A stretch of 64,000 bases of DNA. It comes from JALZAI01 sp038212215 (GTDB lineage: Bacteria > Actinomycetota > Actinomycetes > Mycobacteriales > Jatrophihabitantaceae). The stretch lies in NCBI GenBank assembly GCA_038212215.1, contig JBBQUT010000023.1, positions 1 through 64,000 of the forward strand, given 5' to 3'. The position numbers were made by a program, and so were the translations under genes. The notes beneath the pieces are model-generated. The model was not told the origin of the DNA. It did not search any database and saw only the letters and a program-made list of their open reading frames with translations. Of the stretch, positions 16,825 through 26,147 are shown piece by piece; position 1 is the stretch's first letter; every line of letters starts with the position of its first letter.

Positions 16825-17229
16825 ATGGCGCTCGACGAGGACACGGTCCGTCTGGCCAAGGGCGCGAACCTGGCCACCGTGGTGACCCTGATGCCCGACG
16901 GGCGGCCGCAGGCATTGCTGACCTGGGTAGACACCGACGGCGACAATTTGCTCGTGAACACCGAGCCGATCCGCCAGCGCGCCAAGAACGTCGCCCGTGA
17001 TCCGCGTATCACCGTGCTGATTCACTCCGCCGACAGTCCCTGGGACTGGTCCGAAGTACGCGGCCGGGTGGTTGAGACAGTCGACGGTCAGGTGGCACGC
17101 GACCACATCGACGAGCTGTCGCGCAAGTACACCGGCAACGACTACCAGATGCCGATCGGCCCGAAAGGCCGCATCATTCTCAAGGTCGCGCCCGACAAGG
17201 TGAACACGCCGAAGAAGTTGGGCTTCTAG
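16825..17229 (+). CDS. PPOX-class (F420- or FMN-binding split-barrel) protein
   Basis: 134 aa with the split-barrel pattern: LAKGANLATVVTLMPDGRPQ, TWVDTDGDNLLVNTEP, RAKNVARDPRITVLI and the VRGRVVE strand. Proteins of this size in actinobacteria are often F420H2-dependent reductases or heme/biliverdin-handling enzymes of the pyridoxamine 5'-phosphate oxidase superfamily; which cofactor cannot be decided by eye. A GAGGAGGG stretch lies about 12 bases before the ATG. Its stop overlaps the stop of the convergent WS/DGAT gene in the palindrome CTAG. Confidence 0.8.
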   Translation: MALDEDTVRLAKGANLATVVTLMPDGRPQALLTWVDTDGDNLLVNTEPIRQRAKNVARDPRITVLIHSADSPWDWSEVRGRVVETVDGQVARDHIDELSRKYTGNDYQMPIGPKGRIILKVAPDKVNTPKKLGF

Positions 17230-18572
17230 CCTCCAACCCAGTCGCCAACGCTCGACACGAGCCGCTCCAGTTCCCGCACGGCGCAGCTGAGCACGATCTC
17301 CGGCTCCGGCACCCGGTGGTCGTCGCACATCAGGCCCAGGATCACCGCCCCGTTATAGCTGACGACCGACACCCCCATCCCGATGTTGCCCGACGTCGGT
17401 GGCCAGGCGATCGTCCCGCGTACCTGTCGCCCGGCCAGTTCGACCGGACGCCTCGGCCCTGGGACATTCGTGATGATGACCGAACCCTTGCTGGCGAACA
17501 TGCCGACGAAAAGCTGCTCGATCCGCTCGGGCGTGCGCCCGACCAGATCGAGCACGCCGAAGGTGACTGCACCCTCGGGGGAATGCTTGATGCTCACCGT
17601 ACGGCGACGCACCTCTGCGAGCCGCTCGTCCGGATCGTCGATCGATACGGGCAGATCGAGGTAGGCGAGGCCGAATCGGTTGCCGAGGTCGACCGGCAGC
17701 GGCTCGTCGAGCGGGCGCAGGTTCACCGGCAGGATCGCGCGCACGTCCCTGGCCGCCCCGTCCTCCTTGGCGAGGTAGGCCCGCAGCCCACCGCCCACCG
17801 CGCTGAGCACGACGTCATTCACCGTCACCCCGTTGCGGTGCGCAGCATTTCGCACTGCCGACAACGACACCGGCTCGCTCCACAGCACACTTTTGCGCAG
17901 TTCAACCGATCCATGCAGCGACGTATGATTGTCCGGCGTCAAGGTCAGCACCTTGGCCAACGCTCGCGCGCCAGCCACACCCTGTCCCATGAGATCGACG
18001 ATGCGCGCCGGGTGGACGGCCGTGTGCACAAGGCTTTCTCCGGCGTGCACCAGCGTGGACACGACGCTGGGATGCTCGACGTTGTCGTCGACGTCGGCAT
18101 GGGCGGCGTCCTCGACGTCGTCGGTGAGCGACAGCATGACCCGGGCGAGTGCCATGCCGTCGGCGATGCAGTGATGGATGCGCAGGACGATGGCGCTTCC
18201 TTCGCCGCGGTAGCCGTCCAGCATGTGCAGCTCCCATAGCGGTCGGTTGCTCGGCAGCGACCGGTGGATCAGGCCGCTGACGAAACGCTGCAGGTCGCGC
18301 TGGCTGCCCGGCGCGGGCAGCCGCCCATGGTGCAGGTGCTCCTCGAGCGCGAAGGACTCGACGTCTTCCCACCAGCAGAGGCCGGGGAACTCGATGACGC
18401 GCTGCGAGAAGCGCGGATAGCGCGCGATGAGGCGGTGCTCGAGAAGCTCGCGTACGGCGTCCCAGTTGAGCTGCTCGTCGAACCACATCACCGAGGTGAC
18501 GATCATCTGGTTGTTCGGACGATCCATGTGCAGCCACGCAGCATCGCCGGGGCGCATCCGGTGGCGGCTCAT
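17226..18572 (-). CDS. WS/DGAT-family O-acyltransferase (wax ester synthase / diacylglycerol acyltransferase)
   Basis: 448 aa. The catalytic HHxxxDG motif is intact as HHCIADG at 133-139, the N-terminus MRPGDAAWLHMD and PRFSQRVIEFPG fit the family, and the C-terminal NVPGPRRPVELAG and GMGVSVVSYNG are the second conserved block. Such enzymes join fatty acyl-CoA to diacylglycerol or fatty alcohol to make storage lipid at the membrane. It is the second gene of a two-gene operon: its ATG overlaps the stop of the upstream paralogue (ATGA). Paired WS/DGATs are common in mycobacteria, where some respond to hypoxia; no DosR site is seen directly upstream of this pair. Confidence 0.9.
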   Translation of the reverse strand: MSRHRMRPGDAAWLHMDRPNNQMIVTSVMWFDEQLNWDAVRELLEHRLIARYPRFSQRVIEFPGLCWWEDVESFALEEHLHHGRLPAPGSQRDLQRFVSGLIHRSLPSNRPLWELHMLDGYRGEGSAIVLRIHHCIADGMALARVMLSLTDDVEDAAHADVDDNVEHPSVVSTLVHAGESLVHTAVHPARIVDLMGQGVAGARALAKVLTLTPDNHTSLHGSVELRKSVLWSEPVSLSAVRNAAHRNGVTVNDVVLSAVGGGLRAYLAKEDGAARDVRAILPVNLRPLDEPLPVDLGNRFGLAYLDLPVSIDDPDERLAEVRRRTVSIKHSPEGAVTFGVLDLVGRTPERIEQLFVGMFASKGSVIITNVPGPRRPVELAGRQVRGTIAWPPTSGNIGMGVSVVSYNGAVILGLMCDDHRVPEPEIVLSCAVRELERLVSSVGDWVGG

Positions 18573-19981
18573 CGCGCAGTCCGCGCGTGGGCGTCGGCAA
18601 CGGCGACGAGCTCGGCCAATCCGCGCTCCACCCCGTCACGCATGACCGCAACATCGGGCATCGACTCCGGGTCGCTCGTGATCCCCAGATACAGCCGGCC
18701 GTCGTAGGAGGTCACGGCGGTCGCGAGCCGCACGTGGTTGGCGATCGGCACATAGGGATAGTTCGCGAGCATCCGCGCGCCGAGTGCATACAGCGGACGT
18801 CGCGGACCGGGGACGTTGGTCACTATGGTCGCCAGGGATCGTTGCGGCAGGCGAAAGGCTGCGTGCAGGCCGAGGGCCAGCAGTGGCGGTGGAATCAGAT
18901 CGGCCACCTCGCTCAGCAGCACGCCCGCCTGCGCCTCGTGCGAGCTCTTCAGTTGCGCAATCCGGGTGACGACCGCGCTGTAACGTGACTGCGGATCGGC
19001 GAACTCGACCGGCAGATCGGCGAACACGGCCGAGACCTCATTATTCATCGGCAGACCGCCCTGCCCCCCGGCGCTGTCCGCGGTCCGGACCGAAACCGGC
19101 ACCATGCACCGGACCAGGTGCTCGGTGGTCGCGGTGCCGCGCTGCTCGAATAGAGCACGCAGCCCCGAGGCCACCATTGCGAGGACGACATCGTTGATCG
19201 TCCCGCCGAAGGCCGCCCGAACCACGGCGACGTCGGACAGGCGGGCTTCGGCGACGCAGAACTGCCGCTGCGCGGTGAGCGAACCGTTCAGGCCAGAACG
19301 CGGCCCCGGTCGCAGCGCGCGGAGGTACCCGCCGAGCCCACGTGCAGCGCCGACAAGTTCGCGTCCGGACCGGTCAGGACGCAGCATCGCGCGAACGAGC
19401 CTGCTGATCGCGAGGTTGCGCGCGCGAGCCTGTTGATGAGCAGCCGAGCGGAGCAGCGTCCCGGCCCTCGGCTGCGATTCCGGCACCCAGTGATCGGCGG
19501 CCGGAAGCGGCGCGTTCGGGCTCTCGTCGAAGATCCGGTTGAGCATCGCGATCCCGCTGAGGCCGTCGGACATGCTGTGGTGAATCTTGAACACGAGCGC
19601 CCAGCGTCCGCGTGCGAGACCGTCCACAACCCAGATCTGCCAGAGCGGGCGCTCGGGGTCCAGGCGCGTCGACATGAGCTGGCCGACGAACTCGGTCAGC
19701 TCCTCCGTCCCGCCCGGTCTCGCGAGGACTGCGGCATGAACGTGGCGGCGCACGTCGAAATCGGGGTCGTCGACCCATAGCGGTCGCCCCACGCCGAACG
19801 GCACGGCGCGCATCCGCTGCCGCATCCGCGGCAGCAGATGAATCTTGTGACGGAACAAGTGCAAGATCGCATCCAGTCCCGGCGCGGGGCCGGAGAACAC
19901 TGCGGCGCTCGCGATCGCAAGCGCTGCGTCGGTGTCCTCCAGTTCGCCGAACGCAGCATCGAGCGCGCTCATTCGCTCCAT
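18569..19981 (-). CDS. WS/DGAT-family O-acyltransferase, paralogue
   Basis: 470 aa from the ATG at 19981, which has AGGAAGAGG just upstream; a TTG at 20005 is less likely. It starts with the family-typical MSALDAAFGELEDTDA, carries HHSMSDG at 134-140 as the HHxxxDG catalytic motif, PLWQIWVVDGL before it and NVPGPRRPLYALGARM near the end. About as long as the downstream enzyme but clearly diverged, so an old duplication. Expected to make triacylglycerol or wax ester from acyl-CoA at the membrane. First gene of the pair; the next gene overlaps by four bases. Confidence 0.9.
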   Translation of the reverse strand: MERMSALDAAFGELEDTDAALAIASAAVFSGPAPGLDAILHLFRHKIHLLPRMRQRMRAVPFGVGRPLWVDDPDFDVRRHVHAAVLARPGGTEELTEFVGQLMSTRLDPERPLWQIWVVDGLARGRWALVFKIHHSMSDGLSGIAMLNRIFDESPNAPLPAADHWVPESQPRAGTLLRSAAHQQARARNLAISRLVRAMLRPDRSGRELVGAARGLGGYLRALRPGPRSGLNGSLTAQRQFCVAEARLSDVAVVRAAFGGTINDVVLAMVASGLRALFEQRGTATTEHLVRCMVPVSVRTADSAGGQGGLPMNNEVSAVFADLPVEFADPQSRYSAVVTRIAQLKSSHEAQAGVLLSEVADLIPPPLLALGLHAAFRLPQRSLATIVTNVPGPRRPLYALGARMLANYPYVPIANHVRLATAVTSYDGRLYLGITSDPESMPDVAVMRDGVERGLAELVAVADAHARTAR

Positions 19982-20120
19982 CAGACCTCTTCCTGCCAAG
20001 CACAACCCGACATCCGGGTCACGGCGTATACCTCCACCGTCGCGCGTCAGGCCTCCGGGGGATAGAGACCTCGGACCCGACCCCGGTCGACCGCGAGCGG
20101 CTATGCCCGGCTCCGCTGAT

Positions 20121-20804
20121 TCAGGATTGTCGAGCGTTCGCGGCGGTCAGTGCGGCGGCCACGACGATGTTGCTCGTGCTGGTATCGCCTTGTTCGTATT
20201 CGCAGGTGACAAGGACGAGATCGGGTGCCGTCTTCGTGCAGCGGGGAACAATGAGGTTGCCGGACTTCGGTGAGACACCGATAGCGCAGACCTGGTAGCT
20301 CAGCTCGCCCGCCGAGGTCGTCACGGTGATGGCATCACCCGCGCGGGCGGCATTGAGCATCGTGAACGCGCAGACGTGGTAGTGGCAGGCGTGGCCATAG
20401 ATGTAGCTGGTGCCGGCGGAGGGTGCGCTGGGATACGCGGATTGGATGATCCAGGCAGCGGTCAGCCAATCCTGGGCCGAGTCATGTGGGGGATCGATGG
20501 GCTCTGCGCTGCCACCGGCATGCACGACGGCAGGCAGCGGAGCGACCGGGGCGCGGATGATCGTGCGAGCGGTGCTGACGAGGAGCTCGAAAGGGCCGCG
20601 GTCGGACGGGCTCAAGGAGCCGCTGACATTGCGCGAAGGTCCACCTGAACGCGCCGAAGTGCCGGCGCCGGTGCGCCCGGCTGGTTCCGAGCTCGAGTGC
20701 GGAATTGGGCTCGTCTCGGTGGCAGTGACGGTCTGGCACCCCACCGTCGCTGACGAGACAACCGCAACTGCCGCACCGGCTAGCAGAGCTCTGGCCGCCC
20801 TCAC
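20121..20804 (-). CDS. class F sortase-like lipoprotein
   Basis: 227 aa. The N-terminus MRAARALLAGAAVAVVSSATVGC ends in a lipobox-like VGC (C23), so it may be a lipid-anchored outside protein. Sortase features: YIYGHACHYHVCAF with catalytic H138, the strand NAARAGDAITVTT and LVLVTC with catalytic C201. The arginine that normally follows the cysteine strand by about ten residues is not there (GDTSTSNIVVAA, T210 or nearby in its place). Class F sortases cleave LPxTG-like signals in actinobacteria. The GTG start overlaps the stop of the small gene before it, which ends in a membrane helix and arginine tail like a sortase substrate. Confidence 0.75.
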   Translation of the reverse strand: MRAARALLAGAAVAVVSSATVGCQTVTATETSPIPHSSSEPAGRTGAGTSARSGGPSRNVSGSLSPSDRGPFELLVSTARTIIRAPVAPLPAVVHAGGSAEPIDPPHDSAQDWLTAAWIIQSAYPSAPSAGTSYIYGHACHYHVCAFTMLNAARAGDAITVTTSAGELSYQVCAIGVSPKSGNLIVPRCTKTAPDLVLVTCEYEQGDTSTSNIVVAAALTAANARQS

Positions 20805-21070
20805 CGCCGCCGGCGGCGTGGGACGAGCAACACAACGCCGCCCGCGAGCGCGGCCGCGCCCGCCCCCAGCAAACTAGCGCTGCGACCGGTTGCGTTGCTC
20901 GGTCGGTCGTCACCGGTAAGCCCGGGCGGAGGGACAAACGGCGGGTGAACGTGGCACGACGCCGTGTGCTCGGGGGATCCGCTCGTTTCGCGGCACCACT
21001 TAGCAGGGCCACCAGACCCAGTGGCTCTCGCAGAAGTGAACGAGCGGGCCACTCGAGCGACGAACCTCAT
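20801..21070 (-). CDS. small protein with sortase-substrate-like C-terminus
   Basis: 89 aa. The end is a clear cell-wall-anchor tail: a PPPGLTGD segment (degenerate sorting signal), a hydrophobic helix (ASLLGAGAAALAGGVVLLV) and a final PRRRRR. The N-terminal 45 residues show no signal peptide and include four cysteines. Either the true protein is a tiny membrane protein or it is the stump of a secreted sortase substrate that lost its start. ATG at 21070 overlaps the marR stop (ATGA), and its own stop overlaps the sortase GTG (GTGA), so the three are translated as a coupled unit. Confidence 0.55.
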   Translation of the reverse strand: MRFVARVARSFTSARATGSGGPAKWCRETSGSPEHTASCHVHPPFVPPPGLTGDDRPSNATGRSASLLGAGAAALAGGVVLLVPRRRRR

Positions 21071-21591
21071 TCCCGCGCGTTGCCTCGCCGTCGATCTGGC
21101 CGCTCGCCGGCGACCTCTGTCACGAACACTTCACTCGGCTCTTCATCCTGCACGCGAGCGGCGTGGGCATCGGCCAGTGCACCCATCGTGACAGCTGCCG
21201 AGGCCACCTCGTCTGCGGACACAACGCCGAGCAGGTACTTGCGCAACGCATCCCGGTACAGCCGAGTGGCCTTCTCCGCCATGACCAGCCCATCAGCGGT
21301 CAGCGCCGCGTGGACTACCCGCCGGTCGTTCGCCGAACTGCGCCGGTCAATCAGACCCTCACGGGCCATTCGATCTGCCAACTTGGTAAACCCGCCCGAG
21401 GTCATCGATACCTCTCGCGCGAGCACGCTCATCGGGCTGCGCTGACCCTCCGCGTGCAGCAATGAGTGCAACACGACGAACCATTGCGCCGACACCCCCG
21501 AATCTTCGAGGATTTGACCAACGCGCTGCTCAGTCCACCGCACCCCCGAGGTGATGCTTCGCCAATGATCAACGAGATCCTCATCGCGCAT
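21067..21591 (-). CDS. MarR family transcriptional regulator
   Basis: About 174 aa from the ATG at 21591 (a longer frame to 21693 lacks a good start). The winged helix is clear: VSAQWFVVLHSLLHAEGQRSP, LAREVSMTSGGFTKLADRM, EGLIDRRSSANDRRVVHAALT, then a C-terminal dimer helix. MarR proteins are dimeric repressors released by small ligands or oxidation. It heads a coupled operon with the anchored small protein and the sortase, so it probably controls a surface-display function; no palindrome could be confirmed upstream. Confidence 0.85.
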   Translation of the reverse strand: MRDEDLVDHWRSITSGVRWTEQRVGQILEDSGVSAQWFVVLHSLLHAEGQRSPMSVLAREVSMTSGGFTKLADRMAREGLIDRRSSANDRRVVHAALTADGLVMAEKATRLYRDALRKYLLGVVSADEVASAAVTMGALADAHAARVQDEEPSEVFVTEVAGERPDRRRGNARE

Positions 21592-21709
21592 CTCCGAACC
21601 CGACACAGCGCTCACCGTAACGGTCACACACTTGCACCGACCAGCACGTCTACGGTGCAATTGCCCGAGTCGTCCAGCCGGCGGCAGCGCCACGGAGCAG
21701 GCGAATGAA

Positions 21710-23200
21710 TCAACGCACGCCGTCCCAAAAACTCAGTCGCTCGGCGTTCGGACGCTGCTCGATCCGCATCCCCTCGCCGCCGAAGATTGCTGTGGTGCGC
21801 ATGTCCGGCTCGTAGCGCGCCCATCCCGGGTCGGTATCGGTGATGAACCGGACCCAGCTCGCATGCATGACATCGGCGACGGCTTGCACGGCACCGGATC
21901 CGAGAAGCGCAGTGGCGTCCGGGGTGTCCAGGGTGTCGAAGACGAACGGGACCTCGGTGGCGTGGGCCGCACCCAGAATCCCGTTGCACGCCGTGGAGCG
22001 GTGGTCGAAGCGATACATCCACGTCGTGCTGTCAGCACCGCGGGCCTCGGCGACACGAACCGCCGGGACGGTGAAGAACCAATCGGTGACGATCGCCGCC
22101 AGGGTGTCACCGGGCGACGCACCCGGCGCCGCGTAGGTCGCGAAGGCGGCGCGGCCGTCGACCCCGTAGGCCGTGGCAGCGGCAACCGCGGACGGCTTGT
22201 CGATGAGCCCGATGACCCCAGCTGCGACCAGGAACAGGCGTGCTTCCTCGGCGGTGCTGCCGGTCAGCAGCGCGATGTCGCGCCCGCTACCCTCCGCGAT
22301 CGACTCGAGCGGTGCCCGCGTGAGCACCTCGCCGTCGACGGTCGGCATGAACGGCAGCAGGCTCAGGGCGAGCTCGCCCCACTTGGCCGGATCGGGCGCG
22401 GTCTGCACCTCGTTGGTCAGCTTCGCCGCTGCCGCATACACCAGCTCGGGGGCCTGGGTCGCTATCGCTGCCCATGTCGGTTGCACGCCGAGTGCCTCGG
22501 CGAGCAATGCGGTGACCTTGGCCGCGATGCGCGGGGACATGGTGTGCGCGCCTGCTCCGCTCTGTGTGATCGCCGCACGGAACAGACCCCGCGCGCGCGG
22601 CATCGAGAGCAGTGTCGTGACACTCATCGCGCCGGCTGATTCACCACCGACCGTCACCTTGCTCGGGTCGCCGCCAAAGGACGCCACGTTGTCCTGCACC
22701 CAGCGCAACGCCGCAATCTGGTCAAGCAGCCCGACATTGCTCGTGCCGTCCTCGGTGTACAGGAACCCCTCTGCCTGCAGGCGATAGTTGATGCTTACGC
22801 AGACGATGCCGTCGCGGGCAAACGCCGAGCCGCGATACGCAGCGACCGAGCCCGAGCCGTTCATGAAGGACCCGCCGTGAATCCAGACGAACACCGGTAG
22901 CCCGGCCGCGCCTGGGTCCGGCGTCCACACGTTCAGGTTCAGGCAGTCCTTACCCGCGATCACCACTTCAGGAAGTAACGCCTGGTATTGCGGCGGATAG
23001 GCATCCTTGGGAACAGTGGCTCCGTAGGTTGTGGCGTCTCGGACGCCCTCCCAGCTCGGTGCCGGGGCCGGTGGCTGCATGCGTAGCTCGCCGAACGGCG
23101 GCGCGGCGTAGGGCACTCCCAGATACGCGGCGACCCCGTGGTCGATCGTGCCACGCAGTTCGCCCTGCACGACCCGCACGTTCGGTGCTACCTCACTCAT
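21710..23200 (-). CDS. type B carboxylesterase
   Basis: 496 aa, the usual length. N-terminal VQGELRGTIDHGVAAYLGVPYA, the CLNLNVW block, oxyanion-hole GG at 109-110 in VFVWIHGGSF, and nucleophile S188 in GGESAGAMSV; the C-terminal catalytic histidine is likely in AHATEVPFVF. It hydrolyses carboxylic esters; the substrate is not evident. No signal peptide, so cytoplasmic. GGGAGG lies seven bases before the ATG at 23200. It is followed (same strand, 118 bases) by the MarR operon, probably a separate unit. Confidence 0.92.
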   Translation of the reverse strand: MSEVAPNVRVVQGELRGTIDHGVAAYLGVPYAAPPFGELRMQPPAPAPSWEGVRDATTYGATVPKDAYPPQYQALLPEVVIAGKDCLNLNVWTPDPGAAGLPVFVWIHGGSFMNGSGSVAAYRGSAFARDGIVCVSINYRLQAEGFLYTEDGTSNVGLLDQIAALRWVQDNVASFGGDPSKVTVGGESAGAMSVTTLLSMPRARGLFRAAITQSGAGAHTMSPRIAAKVTALLAEALGVQPTWAAIATQAPELVYAAAAKLTNEVQTAPDPAKWGELALSLLPFMPTVDGEVLTRAPLESIAEGSGRDIALLTGSTAEEARLFLVAAGVIGLIDKPSAVAAATAYGVDGRAAFATYAAPGASPGDTLAAIVTDWFFTVPAVRVAEARGADSTTWMYRFDHRSTACNGILGAAHATEVPFVFDTLDTPDATALLGSGAVQAVADVMHASWVRFITDTDPGWARYEPDMRTTAIFGGEGMRIEQRPNAERLSFWDGVR

Positions 23201-23222
23201 TTCGCGCCTCCCGGCAAGCTCG

Positions 23223-25643
23223 TTAGTGGTTCATAACCGCGGCGACGGACAGGATCCGCTCGACGGTAAAGGCTCGCTCGTCGCGCCGCAGCTCGCACCA
23301 CGCGTAGAGCGTGCCGTCTGCCAGCTGGGCATTGTCGACCACGCGCGCAGTGATGCTGCCCGCCGCTGACCGGTACTCAATCGCTACCCGGGTCTGGGTG
23401 TCGATTGCATGGGCCAGTTGCCGGATCTCCGACACTGTCAGCGCTACTGCCAGCTCGGCAAGCTGCTGCTCGGTCGAGCTTTCCGGCTGGGCCGACGCGG
23501 GACGGCGCAACAAGGCCGCGACTGCTCTCGGGTCGGCGGGCGCGGGTTGCGCACGGACAACCCCCGCTCTGACAAGACGCAGCGCGACGGGTGCATGGTC
23601 GGTGCCCGCGCGACCGACGTCCTGACCGTGGGTGTCCTCCGGCATCGGGAAGTAACCTGCCTTGCGCAACGTCGTGAGCACTTCACCCAGCTCGCGTTCG
23701 CTGGCCAGGACGGTCGGCGCGAGCAGCCGCAAACCGAGCTTCACCAGCTTCCGGTCGGCTGCCACCTCGGCAAGCAGCGCCACGTCATCGCTACGGACGC
23801 AGCTCACTGCGGTGCTCAGCCGTAGGTTGCCGTGCCGGCGAGCGACGTCGCTGAGCAGGTAACGCAGCGGCTGGGGCAGGTCGCCGGTAGCGATCTCGGC
23901 CAGCCGCTGCCCGAGCTCTGTGCCCGTCGTCCCGTCATCGAGCGCACGGCGCACACTCGCCGGGCTGAACCGCCAGGTCACCGCACCGCCGTGGCCTTCC
24001 CGGTCGGCGGCCGAATCGAGCAGCGCGCTGACCCCAGCCGAGGGTGCGCCCGCGACGTAGACAGTGAGATCGGCACCGAACGTGGCCCGGTCGGCAGACT
24101 GCGGCAGCAGGCCGCTGGCGTGCGCGCGCAGTGTCTTCGCATCACCGTCGCACAGCACCCGGCCCAGCACCGTCAGCGCACCATGCGCGACCACGCCGAG
24201 CAACTCCGCTTCGCCGAGCACTGTCGCGAAGGGGATTTCTTCCTCGAAAACGTGCGCCAGCGGCCGGAGCCAGAAGGCGGCGGCAGCGAGCGACGCGGGC
24301 TCGGCCGCGCCATCGACCCCGGCGAGCGTCTCGATCGCGACCACTCGGCCCTCGCGGCAGCCGGCGCAGTTTCCGGGACGTCCGACGGCGCGCCACGGTT
24401 TGCCGTCGGCATCTCTCGTCTGTGTCGGTGTCCCCCCGAACGCCCACCAAGCCGCGAGCAGCTCGGCGAATCGGTCGCCCGGGTCGTCGGCACGCCACCT
24501 CGCGAAGTCCGCCGAAACGGTGACCGTCTTCTCGGTGTGTTCCAGCAAACCGGCAGCATCAGCGAGTTCGAGCACCAACCGCGTCGCCACCTCGCCAGCA
24601 GCGGTCACCTTGGCCAGCTTCATCAATTCGCGGGTACCGATCCCACCCGTTTTCAAGCTCGTGACCGGCGCGCGCACCATGTGATCAAGCAGGGCGAGCG
24701 CACGATCGGCGAACTGGGTAGCAGCGGCTGCGGAGTCCACTTCGACGCGCGCGTGATCCACCGGGCGGATGAGGACAAGCGGACGCTCCGGCGTGAAGGG
24801 CGCGCGGTAGTGCGGGCCGCGAAGCGCTAGCGCGATCTCCGCCGGCATTTGCCAGCCCAAGGAGTACGGCCCGGCGAACACCAGGCCGTGCTCGCTGGCC
24901 CATTGCATCGCGGTGTTCCTGCGGTGATAGCTCTGCGGGTCGTAACTGGTGACGACCTCGAGGACGTCGTCGTAGCCATCGTCCTCGTCCGGATAGTCGC
25001 CGTCGTAGTCGACGGGCGCCGCGGCGGGGCGCCGCGACCCGCGAGCCATGCTGAGCAGATAGTCCTGCACCTCGCCCGGGGCCCGGATGAGGATCGCCCG
25101 GACGTTGCCGGCGTGCGAGAAGTGGGTGACGAGCGCATCCACGGTGTCGTCGCGGCTCTTCTGGCAGGCAACGCCGAGCCTGATCTGCACCCTACGCATC
25201 GCCTCGACCGCCCGGTCGCGCAGCAGGTCGCGTACCGGCGGACCGAGGCCCAGCGGGCTCGGGAACACTTCGGCGAGCGCGCGCGGCACGTCCAGCCGCT
25301 CGCCGTCCGCCGCCAGCACCCCCCACGCCACGAGGTCGTCGACAACCCAGTCGACCTCCGCGCGATGCTGCGGGCCGGTGCCGCTCAGCAATTGCGCAAG
25401 CTTGCCCCGGCTGGTGGTGCCGGCACCGATCGCCTGCACCGCTTCGGCGAGTTGCACATGCGCGAGCGGCAACGCGCGCAACGCACGCGCCACGGACATC
25501 GGGTGGCGCAGCCGTTGCGCCAGTTCGTCAAGGTCGCGAGGAGCGACACCCGCGATCACGTCGGGACGGCGCTCGAACAATTCCGCGAGCCCTGCCTCGT
25601 CCAGCCCTGCCAGCCAGCGAACGGCGCTGCCGGTGTCAGTCAC
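23223..25643 (-). CDS. helicase-associated (XPB/Ssl2 N-terminal-like) domain protein
   Basis: 806 aa from the GTG at 25643; a longer reading to 25781 has no start signal. The first 100 residues (LAGLDEAGLAELFERRPDVIAGV, LDELAQRLRHP) and later winged-helix-like parts match the actinobacterial proteins with the Helicase_C_3/XPB N-terminal domain, and the end (RVAIEYRSAAGSITARVV, LYAWCELRRDERAF, IERI-like tail) is a WYL-type domain. There are no helicase ATPase motifs. These proteins are usually encoded near an XPB-type helicase; none lies in this window. Presumably a nucleic-acid-binding or damage-response protein. Confidence 0.8.
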   Translation of the reverse strand: MTDTGSAVRWLAGLDEAGLAELFERRPDVIAGVAPRDLDELAQRLRHPMSVARALRALPLAHVQLAEAVQAIGAGTTSRGKLAQLLSGTGPQHRAEVDWVVDDLVAWGVLAADGERLDVPRALAEVFPSPLGLGPPVRDLLRDRAVEAMRRVQIRLGVACQKSRDDTVDALVTHFSHAGNVRAILIRAPGEVQDYLLSMARGSRRPAAAPVDYDGDYPDEDDGYDDVLEVVTSYDPQSYHRRNTAMQWASEHGLVFAGPYSLGWQMPAEIALALRGPHYRAPFTPERPLVLIRPVDHARVEVDSAAAATQFADRALALLDHMVRAPVTSLKTGGIGTRELMKLAKVTAAGEVATRLVLELADAAGLLEHTEKTVTVSADFARWRADDPGDRFAELLAAWWAFGGTPTQTRDADGKPWRAVGRPGNCAGCREGRVVAIETLAGVDGAAEPASLAAAAFWLRPLAHVFEEEIPFATVLGEAELLGVVAHGALTVLGRVLCDGDAKTLRAHASGLLPQSADRATFGADLTVYVAGAPSAGVSALLDSAADREGHGGAVTWRFSPASVRRALDDGTTGTELGQRLAEIATGDLPQPLRYLLSDVARRHGNLRLSTAVSCVRSDDVALLAEVAADRKLVKLGLRLLAPTVLASERELGEVLTTLRKAGYFPMPEDTHGQDVGRAGTDHAPVALRLVRAGVVRAQPAPADPRAVAALLRRPASAQPESSTEQQLAELAVALTVSEIRQLAHAIDTQTRVAIEYRSAAGSITARVVDNAQLADGTLYAWCELRRDERAFTVERILSVAAVMNH

Positions 25644-25762
25644 GCAAGCAATTGAAACATCACTCCGCCCGCTGCGTCCGCCGCGTCTGCGCCAACAGTG
25701 TGAGACTTGTCGGTGTGTGGGCAGATCATTAGTACCGAAACATCTACTAGGAAGGCCCAGCA

Positions 25763-26116
25763 ATGGCTTCAGGTGTAGCAACAGTGTGGGTGCCGGTCGA
25801 GAACATGGACCGAGCGCTCGCCTTCTACGGTGACACTCTGCAACTCGACGTCAAGCAGCGGGGCGACGACTGGTCTGAGATCGACGCACATGGACTCATG
25901 ATCGGTCTCAATGCCCGCGAAAAGGCGCACCGTGGCGAAGGCGGCGGGGCGGTCATCACCTTCCAGCCCGAGGGCAGAATCGAGGACGAGGTGCAGCGGT
26001 TGCACTCGGCCGGCGTGCAGTTCACCGGCGCTATCAGCGATCACCCTTGGGGCCGGATCGCACCGTTCAAGGACACTGAGGGCAACGACCTGCAGTTCTA
26101 TGGGCCCCCTCGCTGA
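25763..26116 (+). CDS. VOC/glyoxalase-fold protein
   Basis: 117 aa: one pair of beta-alpha-beta-beta-beta units, starting ATVWVPVENMDRALAFYGDTL and ending WGRIAPFKDTEGNDLQFYGP. The fold binds a metal in extradiol dioxygenases, glyoxalase I and antibiotic-binding proteins; the exact ligands and reaction cannot be told. AGGAAGG lies upstream of the ATG at 25763. The SRPBCC gene follows after 31 bases on the same strand, so the two are probably cotranscribed. Confidence 0.85.
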   Translation: MASGVATVWVPVENMDRALAFYGDTLQLDVKQRGDDWSEIDAHGLMIGLNAREKAHRGEGGGAVITFQPEGRIEDEVQRLHSAGVQFTGAISDHPWGRIAPFKDTEGNDLQFYGPPR

Positions 26117-26147
26117 GCAACCCCGACCCACCAGCGAAAGGAGCAGC

